From Curtobacterium sp. VKM Ac-1393 (GTDB lineage: Bacteria; Actinomycetota; Actinomycetes; Actinomycetales; Microbacteriaceae), in NCBI RefSeq assembly GCF_015350995.1, contig NZ_JADKRW010000005.1, positions 62,001 through 126,000 of the forward strand: 64,000 nucleotides of DNA, in the 5' to 3' direction. Position 1 is the stretch's first letter, and each line of letters begins with the position of its first letter. The notes beneath the pieces were generated by a model. It did no database searches. It was not told the origin of the DNA and saw only the letters and a program-made list of their open reading frames with translations. This document shows, one piece after another, positions 51,829 to 59,827 of the stretch. Made by a program: the position numbers and the translations under genes.

Positions 51829-52431
51829 TCAGCGGGCGCCGACCACCCGGGTGCCGAGCTCCGAGCCGAGCATCGTCCCGAGCGCGGCGTCGACGAGCCG
51901 TTCGCCCTGCGCCCGGTCGATCCGGCGGGAGACGACCAGGGTGGCGATCCCCTGCATGGTCGCCGCGAACAGGAGCTTGAAGAGGAGTCGGGCGTCCGCA
52001 CCGTCGTCCCCCACGGCCGCGGTTCCCACGGCACCCTCGAGCTCCGCGAACAGCGACTCCGCGGCGGCCTGCACCGGCCCGGGCCGGCCGGTCGTCTTCG
52101 CCTGGAACATGAGGTCCATCAGCGCCGCGTCGTCGATCGCGAAGTCGACGTACGCCAGGGCGACCCGGCGGAACCGGTCCTCCAGGGCGTCGGCGCCGGA
52201 CAGCGCCCGGCGCACGGCAGCGGTCAGCCGGTCGAAGCCGAGTTCGGCGAGGGCATCGAGGAGCGCCTGGCGATCGACGAAGTGGCTCCGGGGGGCGCCG
52301 TGACTGACCCCGGCGCGGCGGGCGAGGTCGCGGAGCGAGAGGCCGTCGACCCCGGATTCGCGCAGCACCGCGACGGCCTCGTCGAGCAGCACCGCACGCA
52401 GGTTCCCGTGGTGGAAGGGCCGCTCGGTCAT
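51829..52431 (-). CDS. TetR/AcrR family repressor
   Basis: DNA-binding repressor, probably of the divergent NAD(P)-binding protein gene and of itself. The 200-residue protein has an N-terminal helix-turn-helix (DEAVAVLRESGVDGLSLRDLARRAGVSHGAPRSHFVDRQALLDA split over 16-60) and an all-alpha ligand domain of the WHG-like type ending near 195. The ligand is unknown. TAGGAT lies 6 nt before the ATG, suggesting a leaderless mRNA, and a 15-bp palindrome overlaps that element. Confidence 0.9.
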   Translation of the reverse strand: MTERPFHHGNLRAVLLDEAVAVLRESGVDGLSLRDLARRAGVSHGAPRSHFVDRQALLDALAELGFDRLTAAVRRALSGADALEDRFRRVALAYVDFAIDDAALMDLMFQAKTTGRPGPVQAAAESLFAELEGAVGTAAVGDDGADARLLFKLLFAATMQGIATLVVSRRIDRAQGERLVDAALGTMLGSELGTRVVGAR

Positions 52432-52440
52432 GGGGACATC

Positions 52441-52455
52441 CTAGACCCGGACTAG
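52441..52455. promoter_or_regulatory. Operator-like palindrome 1 (tetR side)
   Basis: CTAG, 7 nt, CTAG. The 15-bp site overlaps the TAGGAT -10 of tetR (52438-52443), placing it for autorepression. Its centre is 29 bp from that of the second site. Confidence 0.5.
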
Positions 52456-52458
52456 GCA

Positions 52459-52487
52459 TTGACTATTTTCTAGGCAGCGCCTAGTTT
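52459..52487 (+). promoter_or_regulatory. Promoter of the NAD(P)-binding protein gene
   Basis: TTGACT (52459-52464) and TAGTTT (52482-52487) are spaced by 17 bp, the best promoter match in the window. Six bases separate the -10 from the ATG at 52494, so transcription should begin at the start codon. The second operator overlaps the -10. Confidence 0.7.
52470..52484. promoter_or_regulatory. Operator-like palindrome 2 (reductase side)
   Basis: CTAGGC-AGC-GCCTAG, a perfect 6-bp-arm palindrome of the same 15-bp size as the site at 52441-52455. It covers the spacer and first bases of the -10 of the divergent gene, an ideal repression position. Confidence 0.65.
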
Positions 52488-52493
52488 GACGGC

Positions 52494-53147
52494 ATGCCTT
52501 CCAACGAGACCCTGCTCGTGTTCGGCGCGACCGGCCAGACCGGCCAGCACTTCACCCGACTCGCGCTCGAGGCCGGTCACCGTGTCCGAGCCGTCGCACG
52601 GACACCCGCCAAGATGCGGATCAGCCACGACGCCCTCAAGGTCGTTCCGGGATCGATCACGGACACGCTCGACCTCGATGCGCTCCTCGACGGCGTCGAC
52701 GGCGTCATCACGATGCTCGGCGACGCGCCCGCCCAGCGCGAGCGCCCGATCAACACGCCGTTCGTCCAGGCGCTCGTCCCCGCGATGCGCCGGGGCGGTG
52801 CCCGTCGACTGCTGTACCAGGCCGGCGGCCTGAGCGCCGCGCCGGGCAAGCCGCTCGCGCTGCCGCTCCGGGCGATCCGCGGGACGATCGCCCGCGGCTA
52901 CATCGGGCAGCACGAGGACAACGAGGCGGTGATGCGGTACCTCGACCAGGACGCGCAGGACATCGCCTGGACGGTGCACCGGGCCGGCATCGGGTCCGAC
53001 GGGCCGTCGAAGGGCGAACTGCGACGCTCGTCGTCACGGATCAGCATCGGCACCTTCGTCGACTGCGCCGCCTACAACCTGCGGGCGCTGTTCGACGACT
53101 CGGCCGTGCACACCTGCGACGGCAGCGCCTACCGACGTGCGGCCTGA
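52494..53147 (+). CDS. NAD(P)-binding atypical SDR protein
   Basis: Member of the NAD(P)H-binding atypical SDR group (NmrA/NAD(P)H-binding type). The 217-residue protein opens with the Rossmann motif LLVFGATGQTGQHF (7-20) and ARTPAKM near 35. The YxxxK catalytic pair of classical SDRs is absent, so it may be a redox sensor, quinone reductase-like enzyme or non-enzymatic. Its promoter is overlaid by a palindrome suited to the divergent TetR protein, so it is probably induced by the TetR ligand. It converges with rsmB, with a 16-nt gap. Confidence 0.85.
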   Translation: MPSNETLLVFGATGQTGQHFTRLALEAGHRVRAVARTPAKMRISHDALKVVPGSITDTLDLDALLDGVDGVITMLGDAPAQRERPINTPFVQALVPAMRRGGARRLLYQAGGLSAAPGKPLALPLRAIRGTIARGYIGQHEDNEAVMRYLDQDAQDIAWTVHRAGIGSDGPSKGELRRSSSRISIGTFVDCAAYNLRALFDDSAVHTCDGSAYRRAA

Positions 53148-53163
53148 CCGCCGGGCGGCCTGC

Positions 53164-54714
53164 TCAGCCCACGCGACGGAACAGCGCGATGAACATCGCA
53201 TCCGTCCCGACCCGGTGCGGCCAGAGCTGCGCCGTGGCACCGTCCGCGATCTCCGGGTCACGTGCCGCGACCCCGCGCACGATCGACGCGGTCTCGAGCT
53301 GCTCGAGCACGTCGCCGTGCCGCCCCATCAGCGCGTCGACCTGCCCGCGCGTCTCGGCCAGGTGCGGCGAGCAGGTGACGTACGCGAGCGTGCCGCCCGG
53401 TGCGAGCACCCGCACCGCTGCGTCGAGCAGTTCGGTCTGCAGCGCCGCGAGCTCCTGGACGTCCTCCGGGGTCTTCCGCCAACGGGCCTCCGGACGCCGA
53501 CGCAGAGCTCCGAGCCCGGTGCACGGCGCGTCGAGCAGGATGCGGTCGAAGGTCAGCCCGGTGCCGTCGCGGCCGTAGCGCCTGGCATCGCCCTCGACGA
53601 CCCGGACGTGGTCGCCGAACACCCCGAGGGCGTTCCGCACCAGGCCGGCGCGCGCCGGTACGAGTTCGTTCGCGACGAGGGTCGCGCCGCCCTGCTGGGC
53701 CTCGGCCGCGAGCAGCGCGGCCTTGCCGCCGGGCCCAGCGCACATGTCGAGCCACCGCTCCCCCGCGCGCACCGCGGACGACCGGCTCAGCGCGAGGGCG
53801 GCGAGCTGCGAGCCCTCGTCCTGCACGCGCAGGCGTCCGGCAGCGACGCCCGGCACCCGTGCGGGATCGCCGGAGATGCCGCGGATCCCGACGGGCGAGA
53901 CCGGCAGGACGTCGGCGGTCCGGACGGGAGGCACGGCACCGGCGACGTCGTCGGCCGCCGCCTCGTCGACGGTCGGCTCCACCGCGACGGCTGCGTCCGT
54001 CTCACCCGTCGCGCCCGGCTCGGCGGTCGGGTCGTCCTCGTCGGGCGCGGTGCCCGTGGTCGCGGCGGCGATGTCCTCGTCGGTGGCGAGTCCGGGCAGC
54101 GCCGCGAGCTGGACCCGCGGCGCGGCGTTGTCGGCGGCGAGCAGGGCGGCGAGCTCGTCGCGGGCGCGTTCGGCAGCCAGGGCGTCGCGCAGTGCCGAGA
54201 CGACCCACGCCGGGTGCGACCACCGGGTCGCGAGCAGTGCGTCGCCGCCACGACCAGCGGTGATCTGGGCGTCCCACTCGTCGTCGGTGCGCGCGGCGAT
54301 CTTGCGCATCACGGCGTTCACGAAGCCGGTGGCACGGCGGGCACCGACCTCGCGGGCGAGCTCGACGGTGGCGTCGACCGCGGCGTGCGTCGGGGTCCGC
54401 ATGGCGAGCAGCTGGTGCGCACCGAGGCGCATGACGTCGAGGACGTCGGCCTCGATGTTCTCGGCTCGACGCCCGGAGGCCTGCGCGATGATGACGTCGT
54501 AGCGGCCGAGCATCCGGATGGAACCGTAGGTGAGCTCGGTGGCGAACGCGGCGTCACGAGCGGTCAGACCGGCACGGCGGATCCGCGTCGGCAGCAGCAG
54601 GTTCGCGTAGGCGTCGTCGACCTGCACGGCGCGGAGCACGTCGAAGGCGACACGGCGGGCGTTCGCCGGACGGGGGCCGCGGTGGGCTCCCCGGGTGTTC
54701 GTCGGCTGGCTCAT
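53164..54714 (-). CDS. rsmB: 16S rRNA m5C967 methyltransferase-like, RsmB/Fmu
   Basis: SAM-dependent RNA cytosine-5 methyltransferase. The 516-residue protein has an N-terminal NusB-like RNA-binding domain (about 18-140) and a C-terminal methyltransferase domain with the SAM motif WLDMCAGPGGKAALLAAEA near 318, ILLDAPCTGLGALRRRPEARW near 380 and the catalytic Cys in LAYVTCSPHLAETR near 445. Between the domains lies an acidic, Ala/Thr/Asp/Glu-rich insert (about 211-265) not expected in the family, holding a GGACGGGAGGCAC repeat core in its DNA. The ATG overlaps the fmt stop as ATGA. Confidence 0.95.
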   Translation of the reverse strand: MSQPTNTRGAHRGPRPANARRVAFDVLRAVQVDDAYANLLLPTRIRRAGLTARDAAFATELTYGSIRMLGRYDVIIAQASGRRAENIEADVLDVMRLGAHQLLAMRTPTHAAVDATVELAREVGARRATGFVNAVMRKIAARTDDEWDAQITAGRGGDALLATRWSHPAWVVSALRDALAAERARDELAALLAADNAAPRVQLAALPGLATDEDIAAATTGTAPDEDDPTAEPGATGETDAAVAVEPTVDEAAADDVAGAVPPVRTADVLPVSPVGIRGISGDPARVPGVAAGRLRVQDEGSQLAALALSRSSAVRAGERWLDMCAGPGGKAALLAAEAQQGGATLVANELVPARAGLVRNALGVFGDHVRVVEGDARRYGRDGTGLTFDRILLDAPCTGLGALRRRPEARWRKTPEDVQELAALQTELLDAAVRVLAPGGTLAYVTCSPHLAETRGQVDALMGRHGDVLEQLETASIVRGVAARDPEIADGATAQLWPHRVGTDAMFIALFRRVG

Positions 54715-55646
54715 GCGAGGACCTTCCCGTCCAGTTCACCGAGGCCACGGGCCCAGGCTGCGGCGTCCATCGCCTGCTTGCCGGCCGGCTGTACCGTGAC
54801 CAGTGCCAGCGGACCGTCGGCGGTCCCGACCAGCAGGCGGCCGCCGTGGAGTGTCAGCGCACCGGGCGCGAGGTGCGGGACGGGGTCCGCCGTGCCTCCC
54901 GTCAGCCGGTTGCTGCGGAGCAGCTTCACCCGCGTCTCGCCGAGGTGGGCGTACGCACCGGGTTCGGGCGTCACGCCACGCAGGCGGGCGTGCACGACCG
55001 CGGCGGGGGCGTCGAAGTCAATGTGCCCGTCATCGATGGTGAGCTTCGGGGCGAGCGTCGGCGCACCGGTCTGCTCGCTCGCGACGGCGGTGCCGGCCGC
55101 GATGCCGTCGACCACACGCGCGACGGTCTCGGCGCCCGTCTCCGCCATGGCGGCCAGGACCTCGCCGGCGGTGGCCTCGGGGTCGATCTCGAACGGGTCG
55201 GCGGCGTACACCGGGCCGGCGTCGAGCGCCTCGACGAGCTGGAAGACCGAGGCAGCGGTCCGGGTGTCCCCCGCCATCACGGCGCGCTGCACCGGTGCGG
55301 CACCGCGGTACGCGGGCAGGTCAGAGAAGTGCAGGTTGACCCAGCCGAGCCGCGGGGCGTCGAGCGCGGGGCGGCGGAGCAGCGCCCCGTAGGCGACGAT
55401 CACGCCGAGGTCGACGTCGAGCGCGGCGAGCTGCGCGGTGACCTGGTCGTCGACGCGGCTCGCCTCGATGACCGGCAGGCCGAGCTCGGCGGCGACCTGC
55501 GCCACCGGCGTGGGCGTCAGCACGCGCTTGCGCCCCTGGGGCGTGGCCGGCCGGGTGAGCACCGCGGCGATCTCGTGCTCGGACGCGGCCAGGCGGCGGA
55601 GGGTGGGAACGGCCGCAGCAGGGCTGCCGGCGACGACGAGACGCAT
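54711..55646 (-). CDS. fmt: Methionyl-tRNA formyltransferase
   Basis: Formylates initiator Met-tRNA with 10-formyl-THF. The 311-residue protein has an N-terminal Rossmann catalytic domain with LGVIVAYGALLRRPALDAPRLG split over about 80-101 and the catalytic site NLHFSDLPAYRGAAPVQRAV near 104-123 (SDLP replaces the more usual SLLP). An OB-fold C-terminal domain follows, ending in a 311th-residue alanine. The ATG at 55646 has GGGAGG 9 nt upstream; longer in-frame sequence is not homologous. It overlaps rsmB, giving the common fmt-rsmB pair. Confidence 0.96.
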   Translation of the reverse strand: MRLVVAGSPAAAVPTLRRLAASEHEIAAVLTRPATPQGRKRVLTPTPVAQVAAELGLPVIEASRVDDQVTAQLAALDVDLGVIVAYGALLRRPALDAPRLGWVNLHFSDLPAYRGAAPVQRAVMAGDTRTAASVFQLVEALDAGPVYAADPFEIDPEATAGEVLAAMAETGAETVARVVDGIAAGTAVASEQTGAPTLAPKLTIDDGHIDFDAPAAVVHARLRGVTPEPGAYAHLGETRVKLLRSNRLTGGTADPVPHLAPGALTLHGGRLLVGTADGPLALVTVQPAGKQAMDAAAWARGLGELDGKVLA

Positions 55647-55742
55647 GGGTTCGATCCTCCCACGAGCGCGCTCGCCGGACTGACCCGAACCGGACGTCCT
55701 GTGGATGGGTACGTTCTGCGGCACGGAACGAGAGGGGCTCCC

Positions 55743-56198
55743 ATGTCCGATGTCACCACGTCCACCAACCGCTTCGCGGGGTCCAGCATCCAGAAGGTCG
55801 CGCTGCTCGTCGGCGTCGTGTTCCTGCTCGTCGGGATCGCCGGGTTCGTGCCGGGGCTCACCTCGGGGGCACTCGGCGGTGCCGGGCACGGCTCGATGGC
55901 GATGCTGCTCGGGATCTTCCAGGTGTCGGTGCTGCACAACATCGTGCACCTGCTGTTCGGGGTCGTCGGGGTGCTCGCCGCCGGGTACGCAACCGGTTCG
56001 CGGATGTACCTCGTGCTCGGCGGGGTCGTCTACTTCGTGCTCTGGGTCTACGGGCTGTTCACCGCGGGGCACTCGTTCGGTGCGAACTTCGTGCCGCTGA
56101 ACTGGGCGGACAACTGGCTGCACCTCGTGCTCGCGATCGGGATGGTCGCGCTCGGCGTCGTGTTCCCGCGGATCGGCGGGCGGGCCGCGCGCGCCTGA
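55743..56198 (+). CDS. DUF4383 membrane protein
   Basis: Four-helix membrane protein of the DUF4383 family, function unknown, widespread in Actinobacteria. The 151-residue protein has hydrophobic segments at about 18-38, 53-78, 84-103 and 122-142, with LHNIVHLLFGVVG between helices 2 and 3 and NWADNWLHLVLAIGM before helix 4; these His/Asn-containing motifs are the family signature. The ATG has GAGAGGGG 5 nt upstream. It is inserted on the plus strand between fmt and priA and converges with priA across a long palindrome. Confidence 0.88.
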   Translation: MSDVTTSTNRFAGSSIQKVALLVGVVFLLVGIAGFVPGLTSGALGGAGHGSMAMLLGIFQVSVLHNIVHLLFGVVGVLAAGYATGSRMYLVLGGVVYFVLWVYGLFTAGHSFGANFVPLNWADNWLHLVLAIGMVALGVVFPRIGGRAARA

Positions 56199-56233
56199 CG
56201 TGGCTGTGGGTGGAGTCGTGCGTCGACTCCGAT

Positions 56234-56269
56234 CGACACCCTCGTCGTCGTACGACGTCGAGGGTGTCG
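56234..56269. terminator. Bidirectional hairpin between DUF4383 gene and priA
   Basis: Perfect 11-bp arms (56234-56244 and 56259-56269) enclose a second perfect palindrome CGTCGTACGACG, forming a long nearly continuous stem in the convergent gap. A smaller inverted repeat (GGAGTCG and CGACTCC) lies just before it. Confidence 0.7.
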
Positions 56270-56291
56270 TTCCGCGTTGGAGTCGTTGCGG

Positions 56292-58310
56292 TCAGACCTC
56301 GCTGAAGGGCTCGGCGTCGTCGAGCCGGACCCGCAGCGTCGGCGCCGCTCGACGCCGGTTGCCGCCCTTGAGGACCCGCCGGGTCGACGACCGCCGGATC
56401 ACCTCGGCCTTGAGGGTCGCCGCGACCTCGGCACCGTGGGCGTACGGGAACCGCACGATCGCCCGCACCGTTCCCGGCAGGGCATCGTCCTCGACGGGCA
56501 CGGGACCGAGCACCGGGCCGGCGGTCGCACCATCGAGGGCCTCCACCGCGGCGGTCACGGCCTCGTCGGTGCCGGTCATCGTCGCGACGCGGACCGCCGG
56601 CGGGAAGTGCAGCTCCCGACGGTCGGTGAGTTCGTCGTGCGCGGGACCGTCGAGCCGCCACAGGGCCATCGCGGTCGCGAGCTTCCCGCCGATGCCGACC
56701 AGGTACGCCTCGGCCCCCGGTGCACCCTTCGCTGCGGCGTTCGTCCAGAACCGCAGGACGTCCTCCTGCACACGCAGGCCTTCCCGGGCGAGCATCTTCT
56801 CGCCGTCGAGCAGCAGCACGCACGCGTAGCCACCGGGCACGCTCGGCTCGGCGCCACGGGTCGCGACGACGACGGACGGTCTCGCGGGGACCTCGTCGAG
56901 CGGGCGGGAGCCGTCGGCCACCACGATCCGGGTGCCGGGGAACGCCCGCCCGAGTTCGTCCGCGGTGCGTTGGGCGCCCTGTCCCACGGGCTTGACGGTG
57001 CCGTTGCCGCACGTCGGACAGCGGAACCCCACGGCGAGGGCACCGCAGAACCGGCACTGCGGGGTGGCGCCGCGGTGGGGGCTGCCGAGCGGACCGCCGC
57101 AGATCCGACAGTGCGCCCGTTCACCGCACTCGGCACAGACGAGCCCGGTGCCGAACCCGGGGCTCGCTACCTGCACGAGCACCGGTCCGTGTTGGCTCGC
57201 CTCGCGCGCCGCTCGCCAGGCCGAGCTCGGGATCCGCGCCTGTGCGGCGTACCCCTCGGCACTGGTCTGCTGGACGGTCGGGATCACCCTGGGGTTCTGC
57301 ACCCGGTACGGCGTGACGTCCTGCAACCAGCGCAGCTCGACGAGCCGCTGCACGTCGGTGCTGCGGGCGTGCGAGAGGAACAGCAGCGCGGCACCGGACT
57401 GCGCGGCCCGCACCAGGGCGACGTCGCGCGTGTGCACGTACGGCGCGCGCTGCTCGATGAACGAGGCGTCGCCGTCGTCCCACATCGCGATGAGCCCGAG
57501 GTCGGCGGCCGGGGCGTACATCGCCGTGCGGTTCCCGATCGCGACGACGGCGTGCGTGCGGGCCTGCAGCAGCGCCTTCGCCCGCTGCCCGTTCGTCTGC
57601 TTGGCGTCGAAGCGGACGACCCGTTCCGTCGGCAGCAGGGCGAGCAGGGCGCGCTCGAGGTCCATCACGTCGCGGAAGTCGGGCACCGCGATCACGGCGG
57701 ACTGCTCGCTCGCCACGGTGTGCGCGGCGGCCTGCGCGAGCGTGGCGGCCCAGCCCGGCACCCAGACCGGGTCGGCGTCGCTGTGGTCGTCGCCGTCGCT
57801 GTCGTCACCGGAGGGCGCGGGCAGTGCCACGGGGTGGGGAACGGCGGCGACCGCAGCGCGATCGCGCTCGGCGAGCACACCCTCGAGCATGCCCGCGGTG
57901 TAGCCGGTCACCGGTGGGGCCGTCACCGGGGGCGGGGACCACGAGGTGTCGCGTGCGAGCCAGGCCTTCTCGGCGCGGACCTGCCGCGTCGGGACCGCGA
58001 GCCGGAGCACGTCCGAGGCCACACCGGCGGCCCGGTCGGCCACGGCCCGGGCGAGCTTCCAGATCTCCGGCGCGAGCACCGGCACCGGCGAGACCAGGGT
58101 CTCGATGGCGCTGAGCTCGCCGGGGTAGTCGCCCTCGGTGACGATCTCGACGACGTAGCCGTCGGACATCCGGGCCCCGGTGCGGAGCGGGACCTTCACG
58201 CGGACCCCCGGCACGCAGTCGCCCTCGAGCTCGGCCGGCACCCGGTAGTCGAACAGACGGTCCAACTGCGGGAGCGGCGAGTCGAGGACGACGCGCGCGA
58301 CGGTGGTCAC
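56292..58310 (-). CDS. priA: Primosomal protein N' (PriA), helicase motifs degenerate
   Basis: Replication-restart protein family. The 672-residue protein keeps the N-terminal DNA-binding domain (VVLDSPLPQLDRLFDYRVP; GVRVKVPLRTG) and the zinc-binding cysteines (CAECGERAHCRICGG and CRFCGALAVGFRCPTCG near 400-440). There is no GxxxxGK[ST] Walker A where SEQSAVIAVPDFRDVMDLER stands, and the DEEH box is replaced by MWDDGD. An acidic Asp/Ser/Gly loop lies near 165-180. ATPase and helicase activity are therefore unlikely, as noted for other actinobacterial PriA proteins; a structural loading role is probable. Its GTG start is 9 nt after metK. Confidence 0.93.
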   Translation of the reverse strand: MTTVARVVLDSPLPQLDRLFDYRVPAELEGDCVPGVRVKVPLRTGARMSDGYVVEIVTEGDYPGELSAIETLVSPVPVLAPEIWKLARAVADRAAGVASDVLRLAVPTRQVRAEKAWLARDTSWSPPPVTAPPVTGYTAGMLEGVLAERDRAAVAAVPHPVALPAPSGDDSDGDDHSDADPVWVPGWAATLAQAAAHTVASEQSAVIAVPDFRDVMDLERALLALLPTERVVRFDAKQTNGQRAKALLQARTHAVVAIGNRTAMYAPAADLGLIAMWDDGDASFIEQRAPYVHTRDVALVRAAQSGAALLFLSHARSTDVQRLVELRWLQDVTPYRVQNPRVIPTVQQTSAEGYAAQARIPSSAWRAAREASQHGPVLVQVASPGFGTGLVCAECGERAHCRICGGPLGSPHRGATPQCRFCGALAVGFRCPTCGNGTVKPVGQGAQRTADELGRAFPGTRIVVADGSRPLDEVPARPSVVVATRGAEPSVPGGYACVLLLDGEKMLAREGLRVQEDVLRFWTNAAAKGAPGAEAYLVGIGGKLATAMALWRLDGPAHDELTDRRELHFPPAVRVATMTGTDEAVTAAVEALDGATAGPVLGPVPVEDDALPGTVRAIVRFPYAHGAEVAATLKAEVIRRSSTRRVLKGGNRRRAAPTLRVRLDDAEPFSEV

Positions 58311-58319
58311 GCGTTCGCC

Positions 58320-59531
58320 TCAGACGGCGGCGGCGACGAGCCCTGCGGCGGCGCGGAGTTCCTCGACACGGTCGAGCTGCTCCCAGGTGAACCCGGGGAG
58401 CTCGCGGCCGAAGTGTCCGTACGTCGCGGTCTGCGCGTAGACCGGACGGAGCAGGTCGAGGTCGCGGATGATCGCGGCCGGACGCAGGTCGAAGACCTGG
58501 CGGATCGACGCTTCGATCGTGGCGTCGTCGACGTGCCCGGTACCGAAGGTCTCGACGTAGAGCCCGACGGGCTTCGCGCGGCCGATCGCGTAGGCCACCT
58601 GCACCTCGAGACGGTCGGCGAGTCCCGCGGCGACCGCGTTCTTCGCGACCCAGCGCAACGCGTACGCCGCCGAGCGGTCGACCTTCGACGGGTCCTTGCC
58701 GCTGAACGCACCGCCGCCGTGGCGGGAGGCCCCGCCGTAGGTGTCGACGATGACCTTGCGGCCGGTGAGCCCGGCGTCGCCCTGGGGACCGCCGATCTCG
58801 AAGCGGCCGGTCGGGTTGACGATGACGTCGACGTGCGAGGAGTCGAGGTCGACGAGGTCGAGGACCGGACGGATCACGTGTTCGGTGATCTCGGCGGTGA
58901 GCTGCTCGAGCGTCACGCTCGGCGAGTGCTGCGTCGACAGGACGACGGTCTCGACGGTCTTCGGCACGACGCCGTCGTAGCCGACGGTGACCTGGGTCTT
59001 GCCGTCCGGACGCAGGAAGGTCAGCTCACCGGACTTGCGGACCGCTGCGAGGCGCTCGGCCAGTCGGTGCGCCAGCCAGATCGCGACCGGCATGTACTCC
59101 GGGGTCTCGTTCGTCGCGAAGCCGAACATGATGCCCTGGTCGCCGGCGCCCTGGCGGTCGAGCGGGTCGACGGCGCCGGTGCGGGAGTCGAGCGACTCGT
59201 CGACGCCCTGCGCGATGTCCGGCGACTGCGCACCGATCGAGACCTCGACGCCACAGGTGGCGCCGTCGAACGAGACGTCCGACGAGTTGTACCCGATGCC
59301 CGTGATGACGTCACGGACCAGCTTGGGGATCTCGACGTAGCCCGAGGTCGTGACCTCGCCCGCGACGTGCACGAGGCCCGTCGTCACCATCGTCTCGACG
59401 GCGACCCGCGCGTGCGGGTCCACCGTGAGCAGTGCGTCGAGGATGCTGTCCGAGATCTGGTCGCAGATCTTGTCGGGGTGCCCCTCGGTCACCGACTCGG
59501 ACGTGAAGAGGCGCAGAGCAGCTGCAGTCAC
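58320..59531 (-). CDS. metK: S-adenosylmethionine synthetase
   Basis: Makes SAM from methionine and ATP. The 403-residue protein begins [20 protein letters not shown], with the ATP-site His in EGHPDK, and contains [21 protein letters not shown] near 120, the P-loop-like [22 protein letters not shown] near 265 and [11 protein letters not shown] near 305. The GTG at 59531 is 5 nt after the rpoZ stop. In many Actinobacteria coaBC lies between rpoZ and metK; it is absent here. Confidence 0.98.
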   Translation of the reverse strand: MTAAALRLFTSESVTEGHPDKICDQISDSILDALLTVDPHARVAVETMVTTGLVHVAGEVTTSGYVEIPKLVRDVITGIGYNSSDVSFDGATCGVEVSIGAQSPDIAQGVDESLDSRTGAVDPLDRQGAGDQGIMFGFATNETPEYMPVAIWLAHRLAERLAAVRKSGELTFLRPDGKTQVTVGYDGVVPKTVETVVLSTQHSPSVTLEQLTAEITEHVIRPVLDLVDLDSSHVDVIVNPTGRFEIGGPQGDAGLTGRKVIVDTYGGASRHGGGAFSGKDPSKVDRSAAYALRWVAKNAVAAGLADRLEVQVAYAIGRAKPVGLYVETFGTGHVDDATIEASIRQVFDLRPAAIIRDLDLLRPVYAQTATYGHFGRELPGFTWEQLDRVEELRAAAGLVAAAV

Positions 59532-59536
59532 CGGGA

Positions 59537-59800
59537 TCAGTCGGAGGGCTGCTGCTGCTTGGTGACGGTCAGCTTGTCCTCGTTGATCTCGTGGAGAGCC
59601 ACGGACAGCGGCTTGTCGTCGATCGTCGAGTCGACGAGCGGGCCGACGTTGTCGAAGAGCGAGCCCTCGTGCAGGTCGGCGTAGTAGTCGTTGATCTGTC
59701 GCGCGCGCTTGGAAGCGAAGATGACGAGCGCGTACTTCGACTCGACCTTGCTGAGCAGGTCGTCGATGGGCGGGTCGATGATGCCCTGGGGGTTGGCCAT
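59537..59800 (-). CDS. rpoZ: RNA polymerase omega subunit
   Basis: Small subunit that helps assemble and stabilise the beta' chain. The 87-residue protein carries [29 protein letters not shown] split over 10-38, the omega signature, and [14 protein letters not shown] near the end. The ATG at 59800 has GAGACTCC just upstream, a GGAG-containing region. It follows gmk after 27 nt and precedes metK. Confidence 0.97.
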   Translation of the reverse strand: MANPQGIIDPPIDDLLSKVESKYALVIFASKRARQINDYYADLHEGSLFDNVGPLVDSTIDDKPLSVALHEINEDKLTVTKQQQPSD

Positions 59801-59827
59801 GGAGTCTCCTCGTCGTCGGTGCACCCG

